A program made the translations under genes and the position numbers. From JAWOHX01 sp046484975 (GTDB taxonomy: Bacteria > Bacillota > Clostridia > DUPQ01), in the NCBI GenBank assembly GCA_046484975.1, contig JAWOHX010000072.1:1-38009 (forward strand): a stretch of 38,009 nucleotides of DNA, read 5' to 3'. Below, piece by piece: positions 8,236 through 16,273 of this stretch. Position 1 is the stretch's first letter. Each line of letters opens with the position of its first letter. The notes under the pieces were generated by a model. The model saw only the letters and a program-made list of their open reading frames with translations, did not search any database and had not been told where the DNA came from.

Positions 8236-10395
8236 TCATATGGCGAGAGCTTTAATCCTCCCGCTTTTTTCCAATATGAACGTGGAAAACCCGTCGACTG
8301 ACTCTGTCACGACGGGTTTTCCATCTGCGGTGACGGTGAAGGGACTGTGAAAATAGCCTTCTGGAATGCCACAGATGGCAGTGACGCCATCCGGGAAAGA
8401 GACATCCATGGTCATCTGTCCTATCCCGTATGCGATGTCGGAGGACAATGTCCCCCGGATGGTCCTGACATGTCCCCTCACCCGGGGAAGGCCCACGAAA
8501 ACAGGGCGGAAATATGCTTTCCCGTAACCTGGGGATGCGGGAGATATCCCAAGGATGTAACGGAACATGAGGGTCAACGGCCCTCCTGACCAGGCATGGT
8601 TCCTGGTGCCCAGGATATGGAAATCCTCCCATAGGGTGGAGTTCTCATTTTCAATCAGGAATCGATACCGTTCCATCATCCGTGTGAAGGCTGCCTGCGG
8701 GAAGCCGGCCTCGAACATGGCCGCCAGGACATAGTATTCCATGTAAGGGGTGCACCGGTGGATGGTCCTTAAAACATTCATGCAGGGAGCGACCATGTCA
8801 GATTCGCAGAGGCCGGACAGCAGGACCATGGCGTTTGCCCGGTCGTCATAGAAATCCAGGCTGGCATATCCCCCTTGCTTTTTGAAGGCCTGGATGCCCA
8901 AACGGATGGAGGCCCGGCGCCTCTTGTATTCCTCCAGGTGCTCCAAAAAGCCAATGGCCTCAGCCATTTCCATGGCTCCTGCGAGGGCAAGATGGTACCA
9001 GCAGTTTTCAAGCACTGTCTCGTCGATGCCATCCAGGTGGTCGAACCAGTTCCAGTTGCCTGGCCTGTGGGCCACCAGTCCGCTTTCCTCCATGGAAAAA
9101 AGCATCAGATAATCATGCACGGCGGGATAGGCCTTCCTGAGGATCTCCGTGTCCCCGCTGTGCCGGTAATATGTCATGACCATGCCGATGTCGGAGATGG
9201 CATTCAGGGACTGGGACGGCAGCTCCGAGGAATGGGCACCGGGGACATTCCCCACAAGGACCTGCCCTTTCCTAAGACGAATGAAATCCAGGATTGCCTT
9301 TTGGCAAAGCAGCCGGGCTTTTTCGTCCAGGGCATAGAAAACCTGCGGGACCTGGGAACTCACGTCCCCGATCCATTGCCCCCGCTCCCGGTCCGGGCAG
9401 TCCATGAAATTCTCCCGCATGCAGACATAGAGGGTCCGCCTGCATTTCTCAAACAGCCTGTCCACCAGGGAATCCCCGGTATGGAAGGTTCCCTCAAATG
9501 AAGTATCGTATCCGCTTTCCCGGTATCCCGTGGCCAGGACTTTCACATCCGGTGGGAAATCATAAATGATTTTTTCCCCGAAAAGCCAGTATGGGCTGAC
9601 AAATTCCTGAATCCCTTCCCTGGTCTTGTATTCCAGACGGTGGGAGCGGTAGGAATGGTGCTGGTCCCCGGGACCCCCGTTCACCTCATACCGGTCCGTG
9701 CGGACATGAATGGTACAGGAAGAGGGGGCGTCCACCCGGAACCAGGGGGAGACATGCATGGCATGGGGAAGGGACACAATGGTTTCTCCGCTGCTGATGA
9801 CCTCAGGCGTGGATTCCCGGATGTCCGAGAAAAGAAAGAGGGGAACGGGCCTTTTGATCAGGATGTTCCATGAGCGGCATTCCTTCTCCACTGGTTCTTC
9901 CCAATGGATCGGAAGCTCAGCGGAGGCGTCGTATCCGATGTTGTAGCCTCCATACAGATAAGAAGGGAAAGGATGGGAGGTCTCGTAGAAAGACGGATGT
10001 TTGGCTGCTTTCCAGGAGGTGTCGGAATATATGCCCAGACCAGGGCACCGGAAAGAAAACCCCGGCTCCCCTCCGTCCGTATTGTTGCGGCCTTCGTTGC
10101 CCCAGTACCAGACCAGGGCAAATATTTCGTTTGCGCCTTTCTTTAGGTGCCCCGTCAGGTTCACCTCGTCATAATAGCCGCATGAAGGATAGGAATCCCG
10201 GAGAAGGCCCCCGTCATTGACCACGGGGATTCCGTTGACGGACAACCAGTACTTGGTGTCCACGGCGACCTGTGCGAAAATGTCCGGAGGCGGACAGGAT
10301 AGAAAAAAATCCTTTTTGAAGGCAACCCATTGGTTTTTGTGTTCGGATGCAATCCATATGGAAGGATGGGGCGGAAAAAGGGGATGTTCATCCAT
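8236..10395 (-). CDS. Cytoplasmic GH78-like (alpha-L-rhamnosidase-type) glycoside hydrolase
   Basis: A 719-residue protein without signal peptide or membrane segments. It opens with a carbohydrate-binding-like jelly roll (VDTKYWLSVNGIPVVNDGG ... NLTGHLKKGANEIFALVWYWG) followed by an (alpha/alpha)6 barrel. The stretch MDCPDRERGQWIGD (E337 inside) occupies the place of the GH78 motif DCPQRDERLGWTGD. HAWSGGPLTLMFRYILGI near the C-terminus is also typical of the clan. The likely role is hydrolysis of imported rhamnosides or similar oligosaccharides, but the substrate is a guess. The ATG at 10395 overlaps the end of the ECF ATPase gene (ATGGATGA, 8 bases). The frame is open to 10647 but that stretch is the ATPase gene in another frame. 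Translational coupling to a metal importer is odd. Confidence 0.78.
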   Translation of the reverse strand: MDEHPLFPPHPSIWIASEHKNQWVAFKKDFFLSCPPPDIFAQVAVDTKYWLSVNGIPVVNDGGLLRDSYPSCGYYDEVNLTGHLKKGANEIFALVWYWGNEGRNNTDGGEPGFSFRCPGLGIYSDTSWKAAKHPSFYETSHPFPSYLYGGYNIGYDASAELPIHWEEPVEKECRSWNILIKRPVPLFLFSDIRESTPEVISSGETIVSLPHAMHVSPWFRVDAPSSCTIHVRTDRYEVNGGPGDQHHSYRSHRLEYKTREGIQEFVSPYWLFGEKIIYDFPPDVKVLATGYRESGYDTSFEGTFHTGDSLVDRLFEKCRRTLYVCMRENFMDCPDRERGQWIGDVSSQVPQVFYALDEKARLLCQKAILDFIRLRKGQVLVGNVPGAHSSELPSQSLNAISDIGMVMTYYRHSGDTEILRKAYPAVHDYLMLFSMEESGLVAHRPGNWNWFDHLDGIDETVLENCWYHLALAGAMEMAEAIGFLEHLEEYKRRRASIRLGIQAFKKQGGYASLDFYDDRANAMVLLSGLCESDMVAPCMNVLRTIHRCTPYMEYYVLAAMFEAGFPQAAFTRMMERYRFLIENENSTLWEDFHILGTRNHAWSGGPLTLMFRYILGISPASPGYGKAYFRPVFVGLPRVRGHVRTIRGTLSSDIAYGIGQMTMDVSFPDGVTAICGIPEGYFHSPFTVTADGKPVVTESVDGFSTFILEKSGRIKALAI

Positions 10396-11239
10396 TGCTT
10401 CCGGCATCCTTGAAAACCATCTTGTCCAGGATTTCCTTCTCCGCCGCATCCAGGGTGTAGGGAATGCCCATGTTCTTGTTCCTGTTCTTGAGCCGCTGGA
10501 AGAGGGCGGAAAGGATGGGAGGTTCCAGGCTGGCGTCCAGCAGGAGTTCCGCCTTTGAAAAAACCTCCTCCGGTGTCCCGCTGATGAGCGTCTTGCCCTT
10601 GTCGATGACGAAAATCCGGTCGGCAATCTCATAGGCGATGTTGACATCGTGGGTGGTTGTCACGATGGTAATCCCATGTTCCTTGTTCATCCTGTTCATG
10701 AGGCGGATGATGTCGGCCTTGGACCGGGGATCCAGGGAATCGAAGGGTTCGTCCAGGATCAGGATCCGGGGCAGGGTGATGAGGGCTCCCGCAAGGGCCA
10801 CCTTTTTCTTCTGGCCGCCGCTCAGATAATGCGGGACCTTGTTCAGGATGTCCCCGATGCCCAGAACATCCGCGATGTCCCGGACCTTGGTCTCGATGAT
10901 GCTTTTCTCCACCTTCTGGTTGGAGAGGGTAAAGGCGATGTCGTCGAAAACCCTTGGGCCGATGATCTGCTCATCGGTGTTCTGCAGGAGTACCCCGAGG
11001 TTTTTCCGAATGAAAGAGAAGTCCTTCACAGGGTCGTGGCCCATCACCTGGACGAAACCTTCCAGCGGGGCCAGAAGTCCTAAGACATGCAGAAGGAGCG
11101 TGGTCTTTCCGGAGCCGTTGGCCCCCAGAATCGCCACCCTTTCTCCGGGATAGACAAAGAAGTCGTTGCCGCAGAAGTTGACTTCGGTCTTGTCAGGGTA
11201 GGTGTGCTTGAGGCACTGTACTTTGATTATAGGTTCCAT
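10388..11239 (-). CDS. cbiO: ECF transporter ATPase, cobalt/nickel type (CbiO/NikO)
   Basis: A 283-residue ABC ATPase with all motifs. Walker A is GANGSGKT (39-46), the Q-loop Gln is Q86 (LLQNTDEQI), the signature is LSGGQ (139-143), Walker B is LILDEP (160-165) and the H-loop is H197 (TTTHD). The LLQNTDEQIIGP segment is typical of ECF ATPases (CbiO/EcfA) rather than ordinary importers. The C-terminal ~70 residues extend beyond the ATPase core. The start at 11239 overlaps the end of the T-component gene by 13 bases and follows CAGGAG. Only one ATPase gene is present, as usual for Ni/Co ECF systems, where it forms a homodimer. The gene order M-Q-O identifies the substrate class better than the ATPase itself. 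Confidence 0.9.
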   Translation of the reverse strand: MEPIIKVQCLKHTYPDKTEVNFCGNDFFVYPGERVAILGANGSGKTTLLLHVLGLLAPLEGFVQVMGHDPVKDFSFIRKNLGVLLQNTDEQIIGPRVFDDIAFTLSNQKVEKSIIETKVRDIADVLGIGDILNKVPHYLSGGQKKKVALAGALITLPRILILDEPFDSLDPRSKADIIRLMNRMNKEHGITIVTTTHDVNIAYEIADRIFVIDKGKTLISGTPEEVFSKAELLLDASLEPPILSALFQRLKNRNKNMGIPYTLDAAEKEILDKMVFKDAGSNG

Positions 11240-11940
11240 GGTATGAATGCTCCTGTCAGAAGAATGATGGAGAAAGCGAAGATCAAAATGTCATTGGCCC
11301 GAAGAGGGGTCATTTTCATTTTTATGGGAATCCCTCCCTCGTATCCCCTCAGGGAATAGATCTGGTACATCCGCTGGCTCATATCATAGGAATGCATGAT
11401 CAGGACCCCCATGACCCGGGAAGTGTTTCTGATGTTGGTGAGGAAAGCTGCGGGTCGGTACCCCCCCCGCAGCTTGACATTGACGAAATAGTTCCTGAAT
11501 TGCTCCAGGAGGATGAACAGGGTCCGGTAGGTGAAGAACATGATGTCCACCAGCAGCCTGGGCATGAATCGGGAGAAAATCCCGAACACGTCCACATGTG
11601 AGGTGGTGGTGATCAGCAAAAGCATCAGCGAGGCGGAGGAAATGGCCTTGAGCAGGATGGCGTACCGAGCTGCCAGAGGCCAGTTCGAGGCCATCAGTGC
11701 AAAGAACAAGGCGAACAGGAAGGGGTAGAGAAGCAGGTGAAAGACAAGTTTCAATGGAATCCTTGCCACGGCCAGAAGAACCAGCAGGAAAGCGAACAAC
11801 ACCGCCAGTTTCATAGGCCCGGAGGAGAGGATGACGAAAAACAACCCGGAGAAACAAAACACCATCTTGGTCACCGGAAGGGCCCTGTGAAAAAAACTTT
11901 CCCCGCTGCTGGATAAATAATCGATCTGGGCGATGTGCAT
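11227..11940 (-). CDS. cbiQ: ECF transporter transmembrane (T) component, CbiQ/NikQ
   Basis: A 237-residue membrane protein with an opening typical of CbiQ (HIAQIDYLSSSGESFFHRALPVTKM). Hydrophobic helices lie at about 26-60, 65-85 and 90-115, with a last one at 213-233. The coupling region contains FRNYFVNVKLRGGYRP and YQIYSLRGYEGG. These carry the Ala/Arg/Gly-type coupling helices that contact the ATPase in ECF T components. It transmits ATP hydrolysis from CbiO to the substrate-binding CbiM. It starts one base after the cbiM stop (TGAcATG) and overlaps cbiO by 13 bases, so the three genes form a tight operon. Confidence 0.88.
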   Translation of the reverse strand: MHIAQIDYLSSSGESFFHRALPVTKMVFCFSGLFFVILSSGPMKLAVLFAFLLVLLAVARIPLKLVFHLLLYPFLFALFFALMASNWPLAARYAILLKAISSASLMLLLITTTSHVDVFGIFSRFMPRLLVDIMFFTYRTLFILLEQFRNYFVNVKLRGGYRPAAFLTNIRNTSRVMGVLIMHSYDMSQRMYQIYSLRGYEGGIPIKMKMTPLRANDILIFAFSIILLTGAFIPWNL

Positions 11941-11941
11941 G

Positions 11942-12655
11942 TCAGCCTGCCTCCCCCAGGATATCCGGCCGCGCCTTGACCAAAAAGCCGATGATCAGCC
12001 CGGTGGCAAGGGATTCCAGCAGCAATCCCGCAAGGACGATGACCGCCAGGGCTGCAAGTCCCGATATGCCGAGGAAGGAGAGGTCCTCCAGCCATTCATC
12101 CTCATGTTCCTCCTCCTCATGCTCCTCATGGTCGTCATGCTCATGGGTGACATAGGAGGAAAGTGCCTGGGGAACACTGATTGACGTCACAAGGATACCC
12201 GTCATCAGGGACAGGGAAAACAACAGCGCCAGGAAGGCGGAACAGAAAGCAGATACGGATATGCGGATTTTCTTCCTCAGGAGCCGGAACAATGCATAGC
12301 CCAGAAACATCTCCGCACCGATGATGATGGTGTTCAGCCCCACGATGGTCATTCCCCCGTGGCCAATCAGCGCGAGCATCAGGTTGACGGTGAGAATGGC
12401 CAGGAATCCAAGCCTGGGACCAAGGACAATCCCCACAACGACGGCAAGGCTGAGGTGCACGGGAATGAACCCCAGTGGCACGGACATTGCGATGAGCATC
12501 ACAGCGGCCATGAGGGCTGTGATGGGGATTTTCTTTCTGATTTCATCCCCCTTGATGTTCCGAAGGATAAAAAACAACACGATGGCAGTGAGTACATAAC
12601 CGCTGATCCAGACGATGGGATGCAGTATGCCATCCGGTATGTGGATATGGCTCAT
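11942..12655 (-). CDS. cbiM: ECF transporter substrate-binding component, CbiM/NikM, with a His/Glu-rich loop
   Basis: A 237-residue membrane protein. The N-terminus MSHIHIPDG is the CbiM/NikM signature, in which the N-terminal region and nearby histidines bind Co2+ or Ni2+; H67 in GFIPVHLSLAVVVG is another conserved family residue. Six to seven hydrophobic helices are visible. Between the last two lies an unusual loop (171-187) with five His and many Asp/Glu residues, a plausible metal-gathering site. No separate CbiN/NikN/NikL gene follows, so the last helix and this loop may stand in for that component (inference). Nickel versus cobalt cannot be decided. GGGGG lies before the ATG. No cobalamin riboswitch is visible: the leader is only about 20 bases long. 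Confidence 0.88.
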   Translation of the reverse strand: MSHIHIPDGILHPIVWISGYVLTAIVLFFILRNIKGDEIRKKIPITALMAAVMLIAMSVPLGFIPVHLSLAVVVGIVLGPRLGFLAILTVNLMLALIGHGGMTIVGLNTIIIGAEMFLGYALFRLLRKKIRISVSAFCSAFLALLFSLSLMTGILVTSISVPQALSSYVTHEHDDHEEHEEEEHEDEWLEDLSFLGISGLAALAVIVLAGLLLESLATGLIIGFLVKARPDILGEAG

Positions 12656-12683
12656 ATGAGACCCCCTTGATGTTACTGAATAT

Positions 12684-12713
12684 ATTTTACCCTCTGTGGA
12701 AACTTTGTGTCAA
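12684..12713 (-). promoter_or_regulatory. Sigma-A promoter for the cbiMQO-glycosidase operon
   Basis: On the minus strand, a perfect TTGACA (12713-12708) is followed after 18 bases by TAAAAT (12689-12684). The start codon of cbiM is ~28 bases downstream of the -10 element, so the leader is too short to hold a riboswitch. No clear operator palindrome is seen. Confidence 0.7.
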
Positions 12714-12730
12714 ACGGATGCATTGTCTGA

Positions 12731-12761
12731 AATAAAGGAAGGACCAGAAAACCGGTCCTCC
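12731..12761 (-). terminator. Rho-independent terminator after tRNA-Pro
   Basis: Immediately after the encoded CCA of the tRNA, the minus strand reads GGAGGACC, a short loop, then GGTCCTTCC and TTTATT. The stem is eight base pairs with one bulged T. It ends the tRNA transcript just before the cbiM promoter. Confidence 0.75.
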
Positions 12762-12763
12762 CC

Positions 12764-12840
12764 TGGTCGGAAATGCGAGATTCGAACTCGCGGCCTCTTG
12801 GTCCCGAACCAAGCGCGCTACCAGACTGCGCCAATTCCCG
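12764..12840 (-). tRNA. tRNA-Pro (anticodon CGG)
   Basis: A 77-base cloverleaf on the minus strand. The acceptor arms CGGGAAT and ATTTCCG pair over seven positions with one G-T wobble, followed by discriminator A and an encoded CCA. The anticodon stem CTTGG/CCAAG holds the loop TTCGGGA, giving anticodon CGG, which reads the proline codon CCG. The T loop GTTCGAATC is canonical. It has its own promoter and terminator, so it is a single-gene unit. Confidence 0.95.
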
Positions 12841-12850
12841 ATCCGTGTCC

Positions 12851-12879
12851 ATTATATTCGAATTTTCCCCATCTATCAA
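12851..12879 (-). promoter_or_regulatory. Promoter of the tRNA-Pro gene
   Basis: On the minus strand, TTGATA (12879-12874), a 17-base spacer, and a perfect TATAAT (12856-12851). The tRNA 5' end is about 10 bases after the -10, so the primary transcript would start only a few bases before the mature tRNA. Confidence 0.75.
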
Positions 12880-12901
12880 GCATTTCACGAATATTTTGTG
12901 C

Positions 12902-13645
12902 TCATCTGGATACCAGAACATTCACGATTCCCTCCACCACCATGGAAAGCTGGGCTTCACGGGGGATGACAGCATCTTTGTCTCCGGACTGCAGGCCGTA
13001 ATGTCCATACTGGGAATGGTTGCCGCCTTCGATGATGAGATAAACGGTGTCCGGTGGCAGGAGATGCTTCGTCCCGTTGTATTGAGCCAGGTTGACAATG
13101 CTGTCATTGGTGGCGTGGAAGGACAACACCCGTAGGTCAAGCCCCGAGAGGTCTGCACTTTCGGGGGGATATGCACCAAGAAGGACAAGCCCGCCCAGAT
13201 TCCCGGGGTTTTCGGCGGCATGGATTGCGGCGGCGGCTCCCCCGAGGGAATGGCCGCCGATGTACCAGGCAGCCCCATCCCGGTATTCATCCTGGATTGC
13301 GGAAAAAGCGCCGGTGTCCAGGATTGCCAGGTCAAGGGGCATTTGGGGAAGGAAAACCCGGATGCCCTCCTGTGCAAGAAGATGGGCGAGGACGGAGTAG
13401 GAGGAAGGCCTGACCAGTCCCCCCTGATAAAACACAAGGTTCGCCCGGACCTCCCCGGGGGGATGGAAGATCAAAACGCCCTTTTGCTCCGACACGGAGT
13501 CCTGTTTGAGTATGTCCAAGGCTTCTTCCATGGGGGAGTAAGTCCGGGCCTGGACCCAGGCGAAAACGAATGCAACCAGCACCAGCAGGGATGCGGCGAC
13601 GATGAAAAATACGCCGTTGTTCTTTTTGATACGCAAGACCTTCAT
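12902..13645 (-). CDS. Membrane-anchored alpha/beta hydrolase
   Basis: A 247-residue protein with one N-terminal membrane helix (about 11-32) after a basic start (MKVLRIKKNN), so the catalytic domain is probably outside the membrane. The alpha/beta hydrolase triad is visible: nucleophile S133 in GGHSLGG, acid D181 in HATNDS and H210 in GGNHSQYG. The sequence fits the alpha/beta hydrolase 5 group, whose members act on esters or related small substrates; the substrate here is unknown. The ATG at 13645 has AAGGAG upstream and a candidate promoter at 13673-13701. The tRNA-Pro unit lies downstream on the same strand. Confidence 0.85.
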   Translation of the reverse strand: MKVLRIKKNNGVFFIVAASLLVLVAFVFAWVQARTYSPMEEALDILKQDSVSEQKGVLIFHPPGEVRANLVFYQGGLVRPSSYSVLAHLLAQEGIRVFLPQMPLDLAILDTGAFSAIQDEYRDGAAWYIGGHSLGGAAAAIHAAENPGNLGGLVLLGAYPPESADLSGLDLRVLSFHATNDSIVNLAQYNGTKHLLPPDTVYLIIEGGNHSQYGHYGLQSGDKDAVIPREAQLSMVVEGIVNVLVSR

Positions 13646-13672
13646 GCTTCACTCCTTTTCATATCCATGAAT

Positions 13673-13701
13673 GTATTATTCCCCGTGGAGATGGCCGTCA
13701 A
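13673..13701 (-). promoter_or_regulatory. Candidate promoter for the alpha/beta hydrolase gene
   Basis: On the minus strand, TTGACG (13701-13696), a 17-base spacer and TAATAC (13678-13673). The -35 is near consensus and the -10 is weak. It lies 28 bases upstream of the start codon in a divergent gap. Confidence 0.4.
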
Positions 13702-13733
13702 TCCCGGTGTCCCGCAAAAGAATGCGGAATCAT

Positions 13734-13762
13734 TTGAAGCCCCCGGATTATTCTGTTAACAT
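13734..13762 (+). promoter_or_regulatory. Candidate promoter for the radical-SAM/RNase G operon
   Basis: TTGAAG (13734-13739), 17 bases, then TAACAT (13757-13762), each matching four of six consensus positions. It is ~45 bases upstream of the chosen start of the TIGR03960-family gene and is the only reasonable promoter in the gap. Confidence 0.4.
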
Positions 13763-13806
13763 GGAATCAGGAAAAGGGACAAGCAAGTATGGAATCGGAG
13801 GAACGA

Positions 13807-15615
13807 ATGATCATAGACGACAGAATACTCCTGCATGTGGAAAAGCCAGCCAGATACACAGGAGGCGAATTGCATGCAGTGACCAAGGAACATGGAAAGA
13901 CCATGGTTTCCTTTGCTTTCTGTTTTCCGGATATCTATGAAGTGGGAATGTCGCATCTTGGGATGAAGATCCTTTACCATGTCATCAACGAAAGGGAGGA
14001 CGCCTTGTGCGAGAGGGTGTTTTCCCCCTGGGTGGACATGGAGGAGAAAATGAGGCAGAACGGGCTGCCCCTGTTTTCACTCGAGACGAAGAGTCCTGTT
14101 TCCTCATTCGACATCCTGGGATTCACCCTTCAATACGAGATGAGCTATACCAACATCCTGAACATGCTGGATCTGGGGGGCATCCCTCTTCTTGCGGAGC
14201 AAAGAGGGGAAGGACACCCCTTGGTCTGCGCCGGGGGTCCCTGTGCGGTGAACCCCGAACCTCTGGCGGACTTCATTGATTTTTTCATCCTTGGCGACGG
14301 GGAGGAAATCATACACGACATCCTGGATGCCGTGGCAGAAAAAAAGAAGAAAGACATGCCCCGCGGGAAGTTCCTTCAGGAGATTGCCGCACTGGAAGGA
14401 ATCTATGTCCCCTCCCTTTATCAGCCGGCATACAATGGGGACGGAACCTTGAAGGAGCCAATCCCTGCGATGGTCCAAAGAAGGATCGTCAGGGACCTTG
14501 ACAAGGCCCCATATCCGGACAGGATGATCGTCCCATACATCAATATCGTCCATGACAGGGTGATGCTGGAAATCTTCAGGGGATGCGTCCATGGATGCCG
14601 GTTTTGTCAGGCGGGCTACATCTACCGGCCGGTGCGGGAGCGCAGCGTGACAACTTTGATGAACCATGCATGCAGTCTGCTGGCTTCCACCGGATACGAG
14701 GAAATCAGCCTTTCTTCCCTGAGCACCAGCGACTATACCCACCTGGAGGAACTCACCACCGGGTTGCTGGAGATGACACAAGGCAAGAACATCGGCATTT
14801 CCCTGCCCTCCCTGCGGGCGGACAATTTCACCTTCGGACTCATGGAAAAAGTGCAGAGCGTGAGAAAATCAGGTCTGACCTTCGCCCCCGAGGCGGGCAC
14901 CCAGCGAATGCGGGACGTCATCAACAAGAATGTGAGGGAAGAAGACATCCTTTCTTCAGCGGAAACGGCATTCAAAGGCGGATGGAACAACATCAAGCTA
15001 TATTTCATGCTGGGGCTTCCCCATGAGACCGAAGAAGACGTGGAGGGCATTGCGGACCTGGTCTACAAAATCCTTAAGAAAGGGAACTCCCGCTCCACCG
15101 TGACGGTAAGTACCGCATTCTTCATCCCGAAGCCCTTCACGCCCTTCCAGTGGGAACCCCAGGACACATTGGAACAGATGGTGGAGAAGCAGAGGATTCT
15201 GGCCAGGAGGCTGCAACACAGAAGAATCACCTACAACTGGCATGATTTTCAACTCTCCAGGCTGGAAGCCGCTTTTTCAAGAGGGGACAGGAAACTGGGG
15301 AAGGTTCTCCTGAAAGCCTGGGAGAGCGGATGCAGGTTTGACGGATGGGCGGAGCACTTCAGATATGACAGATGGCTGGAGGCTTTTGAGGCCTGCAGCC
15401 TGGACATCGGCTTTTACACCGACAGGACCCGGGCCCCCGACGAGGTGTTCCCATGGGACCATATGGATACAGGCATCAAAAAGAGTTTCCTGTGGAAGGA
15501 AAAACTGCGGTCGGAACAGGAGACACTGACCGTGGATTGCAGCCAGGGTTGTTCCGACTGCGGTATTCTGCAGTTCAAAGGAGGTGCCTGCCGTGGATGC
15601 TGTGACAAGGGTTAA
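13807..15615 (+). CDS. TIGR03960-family B12-binding-type radical SAM protein
   Basis: A 602-residue protein of the large YgiQ-like/TIGR03960 group, nearly always encoded next to a TIGR03936 (DUF2344) protein. The N-terminal ~200 residues resemble a B12-binding-like domain (FAFCFPDIYEVGMSHLGMKI, then ILGDGEEIIHDI). The radical SAM cluster is C260-x3-C264-x2-C267 in FRGCVHGCRFCQAGYIYRP. The C-terminus is Cys-rich (CSQGCSDCGILQF...CRGCC). The reaction is unknown, with RNA modification often suggested because of the RNase G neighbour. The ATG at 13807 is chosen because GGAGG lies five bases upstream and the family usually begins near ILLHVEKPARY; an in-frame ATG at 13789 is possible. The 3' end overlaps the next gene by 23 bases. 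Confidence 0.9.
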   Translation: MIIDDRILLHVEKPARYTGGELHAVTKEHGKTMVSFAFCFPDIYEVGMSHLGMKILYHVINEREDALCERVFSPWVDMEEKMRQNGLPLFSLETKSPVSSFDILGFTLQYEMSYTNILNMLDLGGIPLLAEQRGEGHPLVCAGGPCAVNPEPLADFIDFFILGDGEEIIHDILDAVAEKKKKDMPRGKFLQEIAALEGIYVPSLYQPAYNGDGTLKEPIPAMVQRRIVRDLDKAPYPDRMIVPYINIVHDRVMLEIFRGCVHGCRFCQAGYIYRPVRERSVTTLMNHACSLLASTGYEEISLSSLSTSDYTHLEELTTGLLEMTQGKNIGISLPSLRADNFTFGLMEKVQSVRKSGLTFAPEAGTQRMRDVINKNVREEDILSSAETAFKGGWNNIKLYFMLGLPHETEEDVEGIADLVYKILKKGNSRSTVTVSTAFFIPKPFTPFQWEPQDTLEQMVEKQRILARRLQHRRITYNWHDFQLSRLEAAFSRGDRKLGKVLLKAWESGCRFDGWAEHFRYDRWLEAFEACSLDIGFYTDRTRAPDEVFPWDHMDTGIKKSFLWKEKLRSEQETLTVDCSQGCSDCGILQFKGGACRGCCDKG

Positions 15616-16273
15616 ATTCCAAAGGCTTGAATCCACCCGGTACACCTCCCACCTGGAGACCATGAAGGTGTTCCAGCGGGCCCTCAGGAGGACCACACTG
15701 GAACCCGCATATTCGGAGGGATTCAACCCCCAGATGAAAATGGTGTTCGGGCTTCCCCTCCAGGTCGGAGTCGTGAGCCTGGGGGAATATGCGGACCTCA
15801 GTTTTGCCAGGGAGTACGCCCCAATGGAAGTTCTGGAGCGTCTCAACGGTGCTCTGCCTGAAGGCTTCAGGGTGGTTGCGGCAGGGGAGCGGACCATCCG
15901 GAAAAACATCATGGCGGATGTGGCCGGCGCCCTGTATGAGATCACATATGACATGGATGCCCTGGAAATGATATCCTTCATACAGGAGTCAGCGCACCTT
16001 CCCGTTATTAAGAAGTCAAAAAACACACTCAAGGAAGTGGATGCCAAGCCCTTCATCCTCCGGATGGAGAGGATTGGCAAAGACTCCCTGGCCTTCCTGC
16101 TCAAGGCGGGACAGGTGAACCTCAACACCAACACCCTGACGGAGGCGCTGAGAAGGAATCTGGGAAAAGACCTCAATCTCCTTGCGCTGAAGAGGGTGGA
16201 TCTTTTTGTGGAGAGGAAAGGAATACTTGTGGACGCCCTGTCTGAAGAGGCATTGGCGACGGAGGAGTCATGA
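15593..16273 (+). CDS. TIGR03936 (DUF2344) radical-SAM-linked protein
   Basis: A 226-residue protein with the family opening TRVKFQRLESTRYTSHLETMKVFQRALRR and the conserved SEGFNPQMKMVFGLPL. It is the usual partner of TIGR03960 proteins, sometimes fused to them, but its role is unknown. The start is a GTG. The best placed is 15593, eight bases after AAAGGAGG (15577-15584). The GTG at 15584 lies inside that site and another at 15602 is also in frame. The gene begins inside the end of the radical SAM gene and overlaps the next gene by ATGA, so the three are translationally coupled. Confidence 0.88.
   Translation: MDAVTRVKFQRLESTRYTSHLETMKVFQRALRRTTLEPAYSEGFNPQMKMVFGLPLQVGVVSLGEYADLSFAREYAPMEVLERLNGALPEGFRVVAAGERTIRKNIMADVAGALYEITYDMDALEMISFIQESAHLPVIKKSKNTLKEVDAKPFILRMERIGKDSLAFLLKAGQVNLNTNTLTEALRRNLGKDLNLLALKRVDLFVERKGILVDALSEEALATEES

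Noticed and set aside
12656..12683. A cobalamin or NiCo riboswitch before cbiM
   Set aside because: The promoter at 12684-12713 leaves a leader of only about 20 bases, too short for either.
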